A DNA stretch of 64,000 nucleotides from the NCBI GenBank assembly GCA_963841405.1, contig CAWJCM010000007.1, positions 372,001 to 436,000 on the forward strand, written 5' to 3'. The notes under the pieces were generated by a model. That model made no database searches. It was not told where the DNA came from and was given only the letters and a program-made list of their open reading frames with translations. The DNA comes from DATBLE01 sp963841405. GTDB lineage: Bacteria > Actinomycetota > Thermoleophilia > Gaiellales > Gaiellaceae. Each line of letters begins with the position of its first letter. Positions within the stretch are counted from its first letter, which is position 1. Positions 47,488 through 55,358 of the stretch are shown in pieces. A program made the translations under genes and the position numbers.

Positions 47488-48315
47488 TCAGCTGACGAAG
47501 TCGACCCTGACCGGCGACTCGAAGGCGCCGATCGCCTCGCCCCGGCGCATCAGCTCCCGCACCGCCTCGCGACCTTCCTCGCCGTAGTCCTGCGTCAACT
47601 CGTTCACGTACATGGCGACGAAGCGGTCGCCGAGCTCCGAGTCCAGCCCGCGGCCGAACCGAAGCGCGTACTGCATCGCCTCGCGGCGGTTGGCGAGGCC
47701 GGCCGAGATCGAGTCGGCGAGCACCTCGGAGAGATCGTGGAGCCGCTCGTCGCCGAGATCGCGCCGCGCCACGTTCGCCCCGAGCGGGAGCGGGAGCCCC
47801 GTCTCCAGCAGCCACCACTCGCCGAGGTCGACCACTTTCTGCAGACCCTCGGCCTCGTAGGTGAGCTGGCCCTCGTGGATCAGCAGCCCGGCCTGGGCCG
47901 CGCCCGACTTGACCTCGTCGAGGATCTCGTCGAACGGGGCGGCCCGGTACGAGAAGTCGCCGAGCACCATCCGCAGGACGAGGAACGCCGTCGTCATCGC
48001 CCCCGGCACGACGATCTCGACCGCACCGAGCTCGTCCCGGCTCAGCGGGTCGCGGGCGACGACGATCGGCCCGTACCCGGAGCCCATGCTCGCCCCGTGC
48101 GGCAGCAGGGCGTATCGGTCCTGGACGAAGGGATACGTGTGCAGCGAGATCGCCGTCACCTCGAGCCGCCCCTCGAGCGCCCACTCGTTCAGCGTCTGGA
48201 TGTCCTGCGGGACTTGCTCGAACTCGAAGCCTCGCGTGTCGATCCGGTGCTCTGCGAGCGCCCAGAACATGAAGGCGTCGTCGGGATCGGAGCTGTGCCC
48301 GAGGCGAATCAGCAT
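47488..48315 (-). CDS. mqnD: 1,4-dihydroxy-6-naphthoate synthase (futalosine pathway)
   Basis: A 275-residue periplasmic-binding-fold enzyme of the MqnA/MqnD group. It opens LIRLGHSSDPDDAFMFWALAEHRID, the MqnD signature, and contains SLHTYPFVQDRYALLPHGASMGSGYGPIVVA and LIHEGQLTYEAEGLQKVVDLGEWW with the catalytic His. It cleaves cyclic dehypoxanthinyl futalosine in the alternative menaquinone route. ATG at 48315 sits 12 bases after the mqnB stop. Confidence 0.92.
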   Translation of the reverse strand: MLIRLGHSSDPDDAFMFWALAEHRIDTRGFEFEQVPQDIQTLNEWALEGRLEVTAISLHTYPFVQDRYALLPHGASMGSGYGPIVVARDPLSRDELGAVEIVVPGAMTTAFLVLRMVLGDFSYRAAPFDEILDEVKSGAAQAGLLIHEGQLTYEAEGLQKVVDLGEWWLLETGLPLPLGANVARRDLGDERLHDLSEVLADSISAGLANRREAMQYALRFGRGLDSELGDRFVAMYVNELTQDYGEEGREAVRELMRRGEAIGAFESPVRVDFVS

Positions 48316-48326
48316 GGCCGCGGAGG

Positions 48327-48881
48327 CTAGCGGACGGCCGCGGCCAGCCCGTCGACAAGCAGCGGGGCGATCTCCCCGAGCCGCCCGAGTGCGTCCTCGA
48401 TCCGCCACCGCGAGCGGTCGGAGTCGGCGGGACGGTTGGAGATCGTCCGCACCTCGACCGCCGGCACGCCGGCGAGCTCGGCCGCCCGGAGCACGGAGAA
48501 GCCCTCCATCGCCTCGACCTCGCACTCGCCGCCGCCGCCGACCCGCGCGCAGCTCGTGATCGGCAGGAGGCGCGCCTCCGGCACGGCGCGCCGCGCCGCC
48601 TCGACGAGCTCGCGGCTGGGGTGGGCGCGCTCCACCCTGGGCACCAGCGACGCCGGGTCGACGATGTCGGCGTAGAACGCCTCCGTCCCGATCACGACCG
48701 ACAGCGGCTCGAGCTTGGGCGCACCCGCGATGCCGACGTGGAGCACGGCGTCGGGTTGCAGCTCGGCCAGCGCCATCGCCGTCCGGACACCCGACTCCGC
48801 AGGCCCGATGCCGCAGCACAGAGCATCGACTGCGCCGGTCGCCGCGAGCTCCTTCTCCGTCGCCGCGACGACGAGGATCAC
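48327..48881 (-). CDS. mqnB: futalosine hydrolase
   Basis: A 184-residue nucleoside phosphorylase-fold enzyme: ILVVAATEKELAATGA, AVLHVGIAGAPKLEPLSVVIGTEAFYADI, MEGFSVLRAAELAGVPAVEVRTISNRPADSDRSRWRIEDAL. The pairing with mqnD and the EVRTISN-type end identify it as the hydrolase that removes hypoxanthine from futalosine, not an MTA/SAH nucleosidase. It is shorter than many homologues (about 220), missing part of the N-terminal half. GTG start with a hairpin (48891-48915) directly upstream. Confidence 0.88.
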   Translation of the reverse strand: MILVVAATEKELAATGAVDALCCGIGPAESGVRTAMALAELQPDAVLHVGIAGAPKLEPLSVVIGTEAFYADIVDPASLVPRVERAHPSRELVEAARRAVPEARLLPITSCARVGGGGECEVEAMEGFSVLRAAELAGVPAVEVRTISNRPADSDRSRWRIEDALGRLGEIAPLLVDGLAAAVR

Positions 48882-48890
48882 GGGCTGGAA

Positions 48891-48915
48891 GCGTCGCCGG
48901 CGAAGCCGGCGACGC
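48891..48915. repeat. 11-pair hairpin with GAA loop upstream of mqnB
   Basis: GCGTCGCCGGC (48891-48901) and GCCGGCGACGC (48905-48915) are perfect complements round GAA. It lies between the mqnB start (48881) and the stop of the preceding gene (48946); a second small stem (GCCC-TTC-GGGC) follows at about 48936. A terminator or a mobile palindrome are both possible. Confidence 0.65.
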
Positions 48916-48945
48916 CCGGCTGGGGAAACCGTTCGCCCTTCGGGC

Positions 48946-49290
48946 TCACCGGCGCCCGAAGAACCAGCGCTCGAGCGGGCCGAGCACCTCGCTGCGGCGG
49001 AACGGCGCCTGCCGGGCCTCGTTGCCGTCGCCCTCGGCCACGCTGACGTCGTCCTCGAGCGCCTCGTTGGCCGCGTCGAGGGCGTCCTGGAGCTCGTAGC
49101 CCTCGAAGAGGTAGTCGTCCTGACGTGGCTCGCCGCTCGTTCGCAGCTGCGGGTTGACGGCGCGGCCGACCGCCCAGACGCCGCCCTCTTTGCGCTCGAT
49201 CCAGATCTCGACGCGCTCGTCCACCCCGGCATCGTCGCGTCCCTCGATCACGCGCTGGGCGAAGCGTCCTGCGTCCGTCTTTCTGCGCAA
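48946..49290 (-). CDS. conserved hypothetical protein
   Basis: A 114-residue soluble protein: DERVEIWIERKEGGVWAVGRAVNPQL, then an acidic helix (YELQDALDAANEALEDDVSVAEGDG) and a C-terminal FRRSEVLGPLERWFFGRR. No family recognised. The start is TTG at 49290, seven bases after a TATCCT -10 box on the same strand, so leaderless. Divergent from an equally leaderless gene at 49315. Confidence 0.65.
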   Translation of the reverse strand: MRRKTDAGRFAQRVIEGRDDAGVDERVEIWIERKEGGVWAVGRAVNPQLRTSGEPRQDDYLFEGYELQDALDAANEALEDDVSVAEGDGNEARQAPFRRSEVLGPLERWFFGRR

Positions 49291-49297
49291 CGGGGCA

Positions 49298-49307
49298 AGG
49301 ATACAAT
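49298..49307. promoter_or_regulatory. overlapping divergent -10 elements
   Basis: TACAAT (plus, 49302-49307) and TATCCT (minus, 49303-49298) share two base pairs. Each ends seven bases before a start codon (GTG 49315, TTG 49290), so one AT-rich site seems to fire leaderless transcripts both ways. Confidence 0.55.
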
Positions 49308-49314
49308 CGACCCG

Positions 49315-49572
49315 GTGGGGGCAATCAGCCGGTTCTTTCGCAGCGTCTTCTCGTTCCTCGGGACTCGCTCGAGCCAGGAGGATCGCGTCGCCGCCTACGT
49401 GATCCGCGAGCACGACCGCGGCCGGTCGCTGAACGACATCCTCGACGACCCGTACGTTCGCAACCGCTGCTCCCAGTCCGAGGTCGCCCGCGTGCTCGAC
49501 CGGCCGGACCTCCTGAAGGCGATCGGCGACGACCTGGCGAAGTCGGCCAAGGCCGGCCTCTCGGCCGGCTAA
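49315..49572 (+). CDS. conserved hypothetical protein
   Basis: An 85-residue helical protein: VGAISRFFRSVFSFLGTRSS, then DRVAAYVIREHDRGRSLNDILDDPYVRNRCSQSEVARVLDRPDLLKAIGDD. The middle looks like a small helix-turn-helix or protein-docking bundle, but I cannot name a family. Leaderless GTG start. Its last codons form the hairpin GCCGGCC-TCTC-GGCCGGC (49552-49569), and the stop overlaps the end of the facing gene by 4 bases. Confidence 0.7.
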   Translation: MGAISRFFRSVFSFLGTRSSQEDRVAAYVIREHDRGRSLNDILDDPYVRNRCSQSEVARVLDRPDLLKAIGDDLAKSAKAGLSAG

Positions 49573-50477
49573 GCCTCGGCCTCGGCGAGCTCCACAACGC
49601 GCGCGGCGGCCGCGAGGTCCCACGCCGCCAGCCCGTTCGACTTGAAGAGGACGATGTCGTCGTCGGCCTGGCGCCCGGGCAGCTCGCCCGCAACCACCTC
49701 CTGGAGCTCGTGCACCTCGAGCCAGTCGAGCACGCCCTGACCGACCGGCTCGATCAGGTCGCCGGACTCGATCTTCGCGTCGGCCAGCGAATCGCAGCAG
49801 ACGAACGCCGCCCGCTCGAGCAGGGCGTTGTCGAGCTCCCGCGCCCGGGGGTGGTTGGCCCCCGCCGCGCAGACCAGCGCGCCGGGCTGGAGCCACTCGC
49901 CGCGCAGCACGGGGTCGCGTGAGTTCGTGATCGTGACGACCACGTCGGCGGCGGCTGCGTCGCGATGGCTCCCGGCGGCCTCGGCGCCGACCTCCTCGCA
50001 GAACTCGGCGAGCCGCTCGGGCGTCCGGCAGTACGCGATCGTCTCCTCGATGCCCGGCAGCGCCTCGCGGATGCACGCGACCTGCGTCCGGGCCTGGAGG
50101 CCGCAGCCGATCAGGCCCAGCGTCCGCGCACCGGGCCTCGCCAGGTGCCTCGCCGCCACTGCGCTCGCGGAGCCGGTGCGGAGTTGCCCGAGCCGGTCGG
50201 CCTCGATCAGCGCGCGCAGCTCACCGCGCTCGAAGAGCACGACGACGAACCGGACGCCCTCCGTCCCCGCCGAATAGGTCTTCACGCAGGCGAAGCCGCG
50301 GTCTCTGTCCACCGCCGCCATCACGGCCAGGAACCCGCCGTCGAGCCCGACCCGGTAGCGCGGGACGTTCTCGATCGTCCCCGCGTGCAGCCGCAGGAAC
50401 GAGTCCTCGACCGCCGCGATCGCGTCCGCCGGCCCGAGCAGCCGGTCGACGTCGGCTTCTGTCAGCGAGAGAGGCAG
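49569..50477 (-). CDS. ornithine cyclodeaminase/mu-crystallin family protein
   Basis: A 302-residue NAD(P)-binding enzyme family including ornithine cyclodeaminase, alanine dehydrogenase and ketimine reductases. Visible features: RYRVGLDGGFLAVMAAVD, FACVKTYSAGTEG with the catalytic Lys, LRTGSASAVAARHLARPGARTLGLIGCGLQARTQ (dinucleotide-binding), and VCAAGANHPRARELD. Conserved residues upstream of the first ATG/GTG (50324) read PLSLTEADVDRLLGPADAIAAVEDSF, exactly the family's N-terminus, and the only start available after the in-frame stop is CTG at 50477. I therefore propose a CTG start. Confidence 0.82.
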   Translation of the reverse strand: MPLSLTEADVDRLLGPADAIAAVEDSFLRLHAGTIENVPRYRVGLDGGFLAVMAAVDRDRGFACVKTYSAGTEGVRFVVVLFERGELRALIEADRLGQLRTGSASAVAARHLARPGARTLGLIGCGLQARTQVACIREALPGIEETIAYCRTPERLAEFCEEVGAEAAGSHRDAAAADVVVTITNSRDPVLRGEWLQPGALVCAAGANHPRARELDNALLERAAFVCCDSLADAKIESGDLIEPVGQGVLDWLEVHELQEVVAGELPGRQADDDIVLFKSNGLAAWDLAAAARVVELAEAEA

Positions 50478-50495
50478 AGCCTCGAGTCTAGAGAG

Positions 50496-50936
50496 CTACT
50501 GCTTCGGGATGATGCTGATCTTGCCGCTCGTCTCCAGCACCGCCCACGCAATCTGGTCGAGCGAGGCCACCTGCTGCAGCCGGGCCGCGACCATCACCTC
50601 CTCGACCGTGATCCGCTCCCGGTTCATGTTCTTCTCGATCGCGTTGCCGTCCTGGACGACGACGATCGGCTCGCCGTCGAGCGCCGGCCGCAAGCGCGGG
50701 AACCGGAAGCTGAGGTAGGAGACCAGGATCTGGAGGATCGCGAAGGTGCCGATCACGATCAGCGCGCCGGTGACCGAGTAGTCGTCCTGGGTGAGGCCCT
50801 GCTGGATCGCGTCGCCGATCACGATCAGCAGGATCAGGTCGAACGGCTCCATCGACGAGAGCTCCCGACGCCCGATGATCCGCGTCAGCAGGTAGACGAA
50901 GCAGAAGAGCGCGACTGCGCGGATCGCGAGGTCCAT
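50496..50936 (-). CDS. DUF421 (YetF-like) membrane protein
   Basis: A 146-residue protein with three N-terminal helices (IRAVALFCFVYLLTRIIGRRELSSMEPFDLILLIVIGDAIQQGL) and a cytoplasmic beta domain with LDGEPIVVVQDGNAIEKNMNRERIT. RRELSSMEPFDLILLIVIGD is the DUF421 signature. Function in Gram-positive bacteria is poorly known. ATG shares one base with the preceding stop (TAATG). Confidence 0.87.
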   Translation of the reverse strand: MDLAIRAVALFCFVYLLTRIIGRRELSSMEPFDLILLIVIGDAIQQGLTQDDYSVTGALIVIGTFAILQILVSYLSFRFPRLRPALDGEPIVVVQDGNAIEKNMNRERITVEEVMVAARLQQVASLDQIAWAVLETSGKISIIPKQ

Positions 50937-51460
50937 TACGGGAAGACGGTCACGCGCCGATGGATGGCGGTCAGCAGGGTCTCGCCGTCGTAGAGGCGGA
51001 CGTTCTGGGGACGCCGCCCGACGTCGGTCGGGTTGACCTGGAACTGCATGAACAGGATGTAGCGCCGGCCTGCGGGCACGTGGCCCAGGTCGAGCACGAG
51101 CTTGCCGTCGCGCGAGCCCTCTCCGACCGGTGAGGGCTCGACCGTGTTCACCGTCATCCCCTCGAGCCAGCCCTTGTCGAGCTCGAGGCGGGCGTTCTTC
51201 AGGTCGCGGTGCGCGGCGACCGTGAACCGCGCCTCCCAGAGCAGGCCGCCGCGCAGCTGCGCCGGCGCGTACAGCTCCAGATCCGCGTTGGCCGCCTGCG
51301 CGGTGGCGAGGTGCGGGCGCTGCCCGAACAGGTTGAAGAGCGCGAGCAGCGGCACCAGCCCGACGAGGACGATCAGCGTGCGCCGGACCCACGCGTGGTT
51401 CCGCCGGCCCTGCAGGTCACGGTGCCGCTTGAGGACGATGCCGTCGGGGATCGCGGCCAT
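50936..51460 (-). CDS. single-helix membrane protein, unknown function
   Basis: A 174-residue protein: short basic cytoplasmic N-terminus (KRHRDLQGRRNHAWVRR), one helix (LIVLVGLVPLLALFNLFG) and an extracytoplasmic beta-rich domain (LRGGLLWEARFTVAAHRDLKNARLELD ... GRRYILFMQFQVNPTDVG). No family recognised. Coupled to the DUF421 gene. A GGGACAGTTCCC element lies four bases before the start codon. Confidence 0.72.
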   Translation of the reverse strand: MAAIPDGIVLKRHRDLQGRRNHAWVRRTLIVLVGLVPLLALFNLFGQRPHLATAQAANADLELYAPAQLRGGLLWEARFTVAAHRDLKNARLELDKGWLEGMTVNTVEPSPVGEGSRDGKLVLDLGHVPAGRRYILFMQFQVNPTDVGRRPQNVRLYDGETLLTAIHRRVTVFP

Positions 51461-51463
51461 CGC

Positions 51464-51475
51464 GGGACAGTTCCC
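51464..51475. repeat. GGGACAGTTCCC element before the membrane protein gene
   Basis: Same family as 30839-30850 (GGGACTGTTCCC, then CGAAG); here CCGAACGG follows. It sits immediately upstream of the start codon at 51460, where it could affect initiation. The short gap to 51523 holds nothing else. Confidence 0.5.
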
Positions 51476-51522
51476 CGAACGGCCGGGATTGAAGCGTTGT
51501 CAGGACCGCGATCGGACCACGG

Positions 51523-52176
51523 TCACACGGCGGCCGTCCCCAGCGGGGCGCCCTCGCTCCGTCCACGCGCCCGCACGTTCCCGATCAGCACGACCGCGCA
51601 CGCGGCGCCGGCGAAGCAGACAAGGAGCACCGCGCAGCGCCAGAACACGCCGCCGTAGCCCAGCTTGTCCACGTCGACGAACGGATAGGGGTACCAGCCC
51701 GTGTCCGCGCCGCGCACGAGCGTGTACGCGAGCCAGGCGGCCGGATATCCGAGCCAGGCGGCCGCCGCCCACGGCGATAGACGATGCCGCGGCGGGTCGA
51801 GCAGCCAGTCGGCGACGAGCACGATCGGAGTCAGCTTGTGGAGGACGAAGTCCGCCCACGGAACCGTCGTCTGCAGATCCTCCTGCAGCCCCGAGAGCAG
51901 CAGAGCGAAGACGACGCCGGTGATCGCGATGTAGAGCGTCACGCCGCCCCGCGCAGCGTCGAACAGCCGCGTTCGCTCCCGGCGACGGACGATCGCCGTG
52001 AGCGCGAGCATCGCCGCCGCCAGGATGTTGCTCTGGATGGTGAAGAAGCTGAAGAAGTTCCCGGCGGTGAAGGTCGGCCGGTTCGTGCTGGCGGCGAACT
52101 GGTAGGACATCGCGCTGACCGCGGCGGCGGCGAACGCGAGCCGGGCGAGGTTCACCACGAGGTTCCGGGCCGGCAT
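51523..52176 (-). CDS. Pr6Pr family membrane protein
   Basis: A 217-residue protein with six helices, matching the Pr6Pr family: NFFSFFTIQSNILAAAMLALTAI, LYIAITGVVFALLLSGL, FVLHKLTPIVLVADWLLDPPRHRLSP and GWYPYPFVDVDKLGYGGVFWR. The function is unknown; the fold is related to androgen-induced AIG1-like proteins. It starts 28 bases after the beta-helix gene, so it may be the last gene of the carbohydrate ABC operon. Confidence 0.85.
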   Translation of the reverse strand: MPARNLVVNLARLAFAAAAVSAMSYQFAASTNRPTFTAGNFFSFFTIQSNILAAAMLALTAIVRRRERTRLFDAARGGVTLYIAITGVVFALLLSGLQEDLQTTVPWADFVLHKLTPIVLVADWLLDPPRHRLSPWAAAAWLGYPAAWLAYTLVRGADTGWYPYPFVDVDKLGYGGVFWRCAVLLVCFAGAACAVVLIGNVRARGRSEGAPLGTAAV

Positions 52177-52204
52177 GGCGGGATCCTGCTACACGGAGCC
52201 GGGA

Positions 52205-53386
52205 TCAGTCGGGCTGGATGACCTCGGCGCCGGCGAACACGCCGACCCGGCCGGCGTTCCCGACGAGCTCGTTGTCGGCGAGCTCCGCCTCGGCCTTGTA
52301 GTCGCTGACGATCCCGTAGCCCGCCTGGCGCTCGACGCCCGGGGCGGTGCGGTCCGGCTTTGTGCCCGAGACGTGGTTGTCCTCGATCATGCACATGGAC
52401 TGGTCGACGCACGCGATGCCCGCGCCGACGGCCCCCGCGACCTCGTTTCCGGCGACCATCCCCATCGACATCTCGGTCATCGCGATCGCCTGATAGGAGG
52501 TGGTGCTGACCCGGTTGCCGTGGATGTCGGCCTCGGCCGAGTCGACCACGATTCCCTGCCCGCCGCCGACCACGGTACAGCCCTCGATCATGCTCGTCCC
52601 CATGCCCGCGGAGAAGGAGAGGTCGATCCCCTGGGTCCGGCCGCCGGGCGAATCGACTCGGCAGTCCTTGATGTGCACCGTGCTCTGGCGGACGTGGATT
52701 CCGTCCTCACCGGCCCCGACCACTCGCACGTCGTCCAGCAGGACGTTCCGCGCCTGGTCGACTTCGATGCCGTACTCACCCCCGAGGGTGGCGACGTTGC
52801 GGACGACGACGTCGCTGGCCTTGACGACGATCCCGCCGCGGACGATCGCGCCGCGCTCCCCGACGAGGTGCTGTCGCTTCGTGATCACGATCGGGCCCTG
52901 GTGGATGCCGGCTGAAAGGTGGACGACAGGCGGGCGCGTCGACCAGGCGTACGCGCCGGCGGTCCCGAAGAGTACGAGCACGCCGGCGACGACGGCGCCG
53001 CCGAGCCGGCCGAGCTCACCGCCGTCGTCCGCGTAGGAGAGCCGCAGCAGCGGGAAGCCGGCGTGCGCGAGCGCCTGGGCGAGGATCCACGATCCGGCGT
53101 AGAAGGCGAGCGCCGGCAGGAGCGCCGCGCCCAGCTCCAGGATCCGTGCGAGCGCCAGCACCACCGCCAGCTCGAGCAGGCCGAGCGGGACCGCAGCCCA
53201 GCCCGGCTGGTAGTCGAGCGCCCGGTCGTAGACGAGGTCGAGTGCCAGCCCGACGCCGAGCATCAGCCCGGCGAGCTCCAGCGGCCACCACGCCGGCAGC
53301 GCCGCCGACAGCACGCAGGCGACGAGCAGCGGCACGAGCGCCGCCGCCAGCCGTGACTGGAGCCGGCCGCTCAGCGTGTACGCCAT
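52205..53386 (-). CDS. membrane protein with right-handed beta-helix domain
   Basis: A 393-residue protein. The first 180 residues are six or so membrane helices; from about 185 a parallel beta-helix of the NosD/pectate-lyase type runs to the C-terminus (IVVKASDVVVRNVATLGGEYGIEVDQARNVLLDDVRVVGAGEDGIHV; HGNRVSTTSYQAIAMTEMSMGMVAGNEVAGAVGAGIACV). Such helices bind or cleave polysaccharides. No clear catalytic Asp cluster is visible. It overlaps the FAD protein gene by 16 bases, placing it in the carbohydrate transporter operon. Confidence 0.8.
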   Translation of the reverse strand: MAYTLSGRLQSRLAAALVPLLVACVLSAALPAWWPLELAGLMLGVGLALDLVYDRALDYQPGWAAVPLGLLELAVVLALARILELGAALLPALAFYAGSWILAQALAHAGFPLLRLSYADDGGELGRLGGAVVAGVLVLFGTAGAYAWSTRPPVVHLSAGIHQGPIVITKRQHLVGERGAIVRGGIVVKASDVVVRNVATLGGEYGIEVDQARNVLLDDVRVVGAGEDGIHVRQSTVHIKDCRVDSPGGRTQGIDLSFSAGMGTSMIEGCTVVGGGQGIVVDSAEADIHGNRVSTTSYQAIAMTEMSMGMVAGNEVAGAVGAGIACVDQSMCMIEDNHVSGTKPDRTAPGVERQAGYGIVSDYKAEAELADNELVGNAGRVGVFAGAEVIQPD

Positions 53387-54474
53387 CGCCTCACCCGTCG
53401 CAGGAAGCCGCGCGCCGCGGACTTCATCCCGACCACCGTGTCTGCACCGGGGTGCGCCCACTGCGCGCAGGCCCCCGCGAGCGCGAGCGTCCGCCCGTCG
53501 TCGGTGAGCGCCGGGACCGTGGAGTCGTCGTCGAGGACGATCCAGCCATCTGCGATCTCGACGCCGAACTCACGTACGACCCTGGCGAGGAGCGGATCGG
53601 CCTCGAAGCCCCGCCGGAAGCCGGTCGCGCAGATCACCTGCGGAGCGCCGTTGAGCCCGGACTCCACGCGGAAGCGCCCCTCGGAGACGGCGGTCCCGAT
53701 CGGCTCGTCCCACTCCGGGCCGGCCGGATACGAGGGCGCGACGAAGGCGCGCAGCAGCGCGACTCGCTCCTCCCGACCCGTCCGGTGGAAGCCGCTCAGG
53801 CCCCGCTTCGTGAAGTAGCGCCGCTCGACGTTCAACGGCCGCCGCGCCGGCTCGCGCCGCCGCACCGAGACGACACTGGCCCCGGCCGCGAGCGCGTTCA
53901 GCCACTCGGTCGCCGCGGCCATCCCGGCGCCGACCACCGCGACCTCGTCCGCGTACTCGTGCGGCTGGTAGGCGTGGACGACGCGCGGATCGTCCTCGAG
54001 CCCGGGCGGAAAGGCAAGACCGGCATGACCCGGCGCCAGCAGCAGGTGGCGGAAGACACCCAGGTCGTCGAGCTCGAAACCTCCCTCGACAACGTGCACG
54101 CGCTCGATTCGCCGCCGGCGGAAGCTCTCGTCCCAGCCGGTCGCCACCCGTGTCTCCGCGACATGGTCGAGAAACTCCTCGACCGTCGGCCGGTAGCGGT
54201 CGCGCACCGAGTCGACGAGCGGCCGGATGCTCCCGGTCCGCAGCGCCGAGCGGACGGCCAGGCCAGGGAACGAACGCGCCAGGCAGTGGCCGTCGCTCTC
54301 GGAGCGCATGCGCTGCTGCCTGATCGCGGCGGCGTGCGCGCGGAAGGACGAAGCGGGGTCCGGATCGGTCCCGAAGACGGCGATCTCCTCCGGCTCCAGC
54401 CCGCCGAACCGGAGCGTCGTGTATGTGACGAAGCCGCCGAGACCGCCCCCGACGATCGCGCAGATCGGGGTCAT
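53371..54474 (-). CDS. FAD/NAD(P)-binding oxidoreductase
   Basis: A 367-residue flavoprotein with an N-terminal FAD fold (CAIVGGGLGGFVTYTTLRFGG) and a second dinucleotide site (DEVAVVGAGMAAATEWLNALAAGA), then QVICATGFRRGF and a final LALAGACAQWAHPGADTVVGMKSA. The arrangement resembles N-hydroxylating or FAD-dependent monooxygenases. Its ATG lies in the stop of a sugar permease gene (ATGA), an unusual partner that suggests oxidation of an imported compound. Confidence 0.8.
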   Translation of the reverse strand: MTPICAIVGGGLGGFVTYTTLRFGGLEPEEIAVFGTDPDPASSFRAHAAAIRQQRMRSESDGHCLARSFPGLAVRSALRTGSIRPLVDSVRDRYRPTVEEFLDHVAETRVATGWDESFRRRRIERVHVVEGGFELDDLGVFRHLLLAPGHAGLAFPPGLEDDPRVVHAYQPHEYADEVAVVGAGMAAATEWLNALAAGASVVSVRRREPARRPLNVERRYFTKRGLSGFHRTGREERVALLRAFVAPSYPAGPEWDEPIGTAVSEGRFRVESGLNGAPQVICATGFRRGFEADPLLARVVREFGVEIADGWIVLDDDSTVPALTDDGRTLALAGACAQWAHPGADTVVGMKSAARGFLRRVRRWRTR

Positions 54475-55358
54475 TTCACCGACCCTGCGAGCAGTCCCTG
54501 GACGAAGTAGCGCTGGAACGCGAAGAAGACGGCGAGCGGGATCGCCAGCGAGATGAACGCCGCGGGCCCGATGATGTCGATGTTCGCGCTGAACGAGCGG
54601 AGCTGCGTGAAGATCGCCACCGTGATCGGCTTCGTGTCGCCGCCAAAGACCAGGGCCACGAGCAGGTCGTTCCAGGTCCAGAGGAACTGGAAGATCGCCA
54701 GCGACGCGATCGCGGGCAGCCCGAGTGGGAGGATCAGCCGGACGAAGATCCGCAGCTCCGACGCCCCGTCGATCCGCGCAGACTCGAAGATGTCCCTCGG
54801 GATCCCGATGAAGAAGTTGCGGAGCAGGAAGATCGCGAACGGCAGCGCGAACGCCGTGTGGAAGAGGATCAGCCCGAAGACGTTCCCGTACAGGCCGAGG
54901 TGGCTGTACAGCTTGAACATCGGGATCAGCGCCATCTGCAGCGGGACGACGAGCATTGCGATCACGCCGATGAAGATCCAGTCGCGGCCCGGGAAGTCGA
55001 GCCACGCGAACGCGTAGCCGGCGAGCGCGGCGACGAGGATGGGGATGACTGTTCCGCCGACCGCGATCTCCAGCGTCACGAGCAGCGCGTGCATGATCTC
55101 GTGGTTGCGGAAGATCTGGTCGTAGTTCTGCCACGTGGTGAGGCTCGGCTTCGAGAAGACCTGCCACCAGCCGGCCTGGTCGAAGTGGCTCGCGGGCAGC
55201 ATCGACGTGATGAAGAGGCCCAGCGTCGGGACGAGCCAGAGGAGGCCGACCACGACCAGGAAGATCTGGACCGGCAGCTTGCCGAGGACCCGCAGGATCC
55301 TCGCGGCGAGGCTCTCCTCGACCACGGGTGCCGGGGCGGCGGGCTCGACAGTCGCCAC
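54471..55358 (-). CDS. carbohydrate ABC transporter permease, MalG-like
   Basis: A 295-residue permease with six helices and a proline-rich N-terminus. The EAA coupling loop reads FIGIPRDIFESARIDGASELRIFVRLILPLGLPAIASL, and the end is the family-typical AFQRYFVQGLLAGSVK. GTG start shares one base with the stop of the MalF-like gene. Partner of the larger permease, serving the MalK-like ATPase at 57992-59224. Confidence 0.9.
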   Translation of the reverse strand: MATVEPAAPAPVVEESLAARILRVLGKLPVQIFLVVVGLLWLVPTLGLFITSMLPASHFDQAGWWQVFSKPSLTTWQNYDQIFRNHEIMHALLVTLEIAVGGTVIPILVAALAGYAFAWLDFPGRDWIFIGVIAMLVVPLQMALIPMFKLYSHLGLYGNVFGLILFHTAFALPFAIFLLRNFFIGIPRDIFESARIDGASELRIFVRLILPLGLPAIASLAIFQFLWTWNDLLVALVFGGDTKPITVAIFTQLRSFSANIDIIGPAAFISLAIPLAVFFAFQRYFVQGLLAGSVK

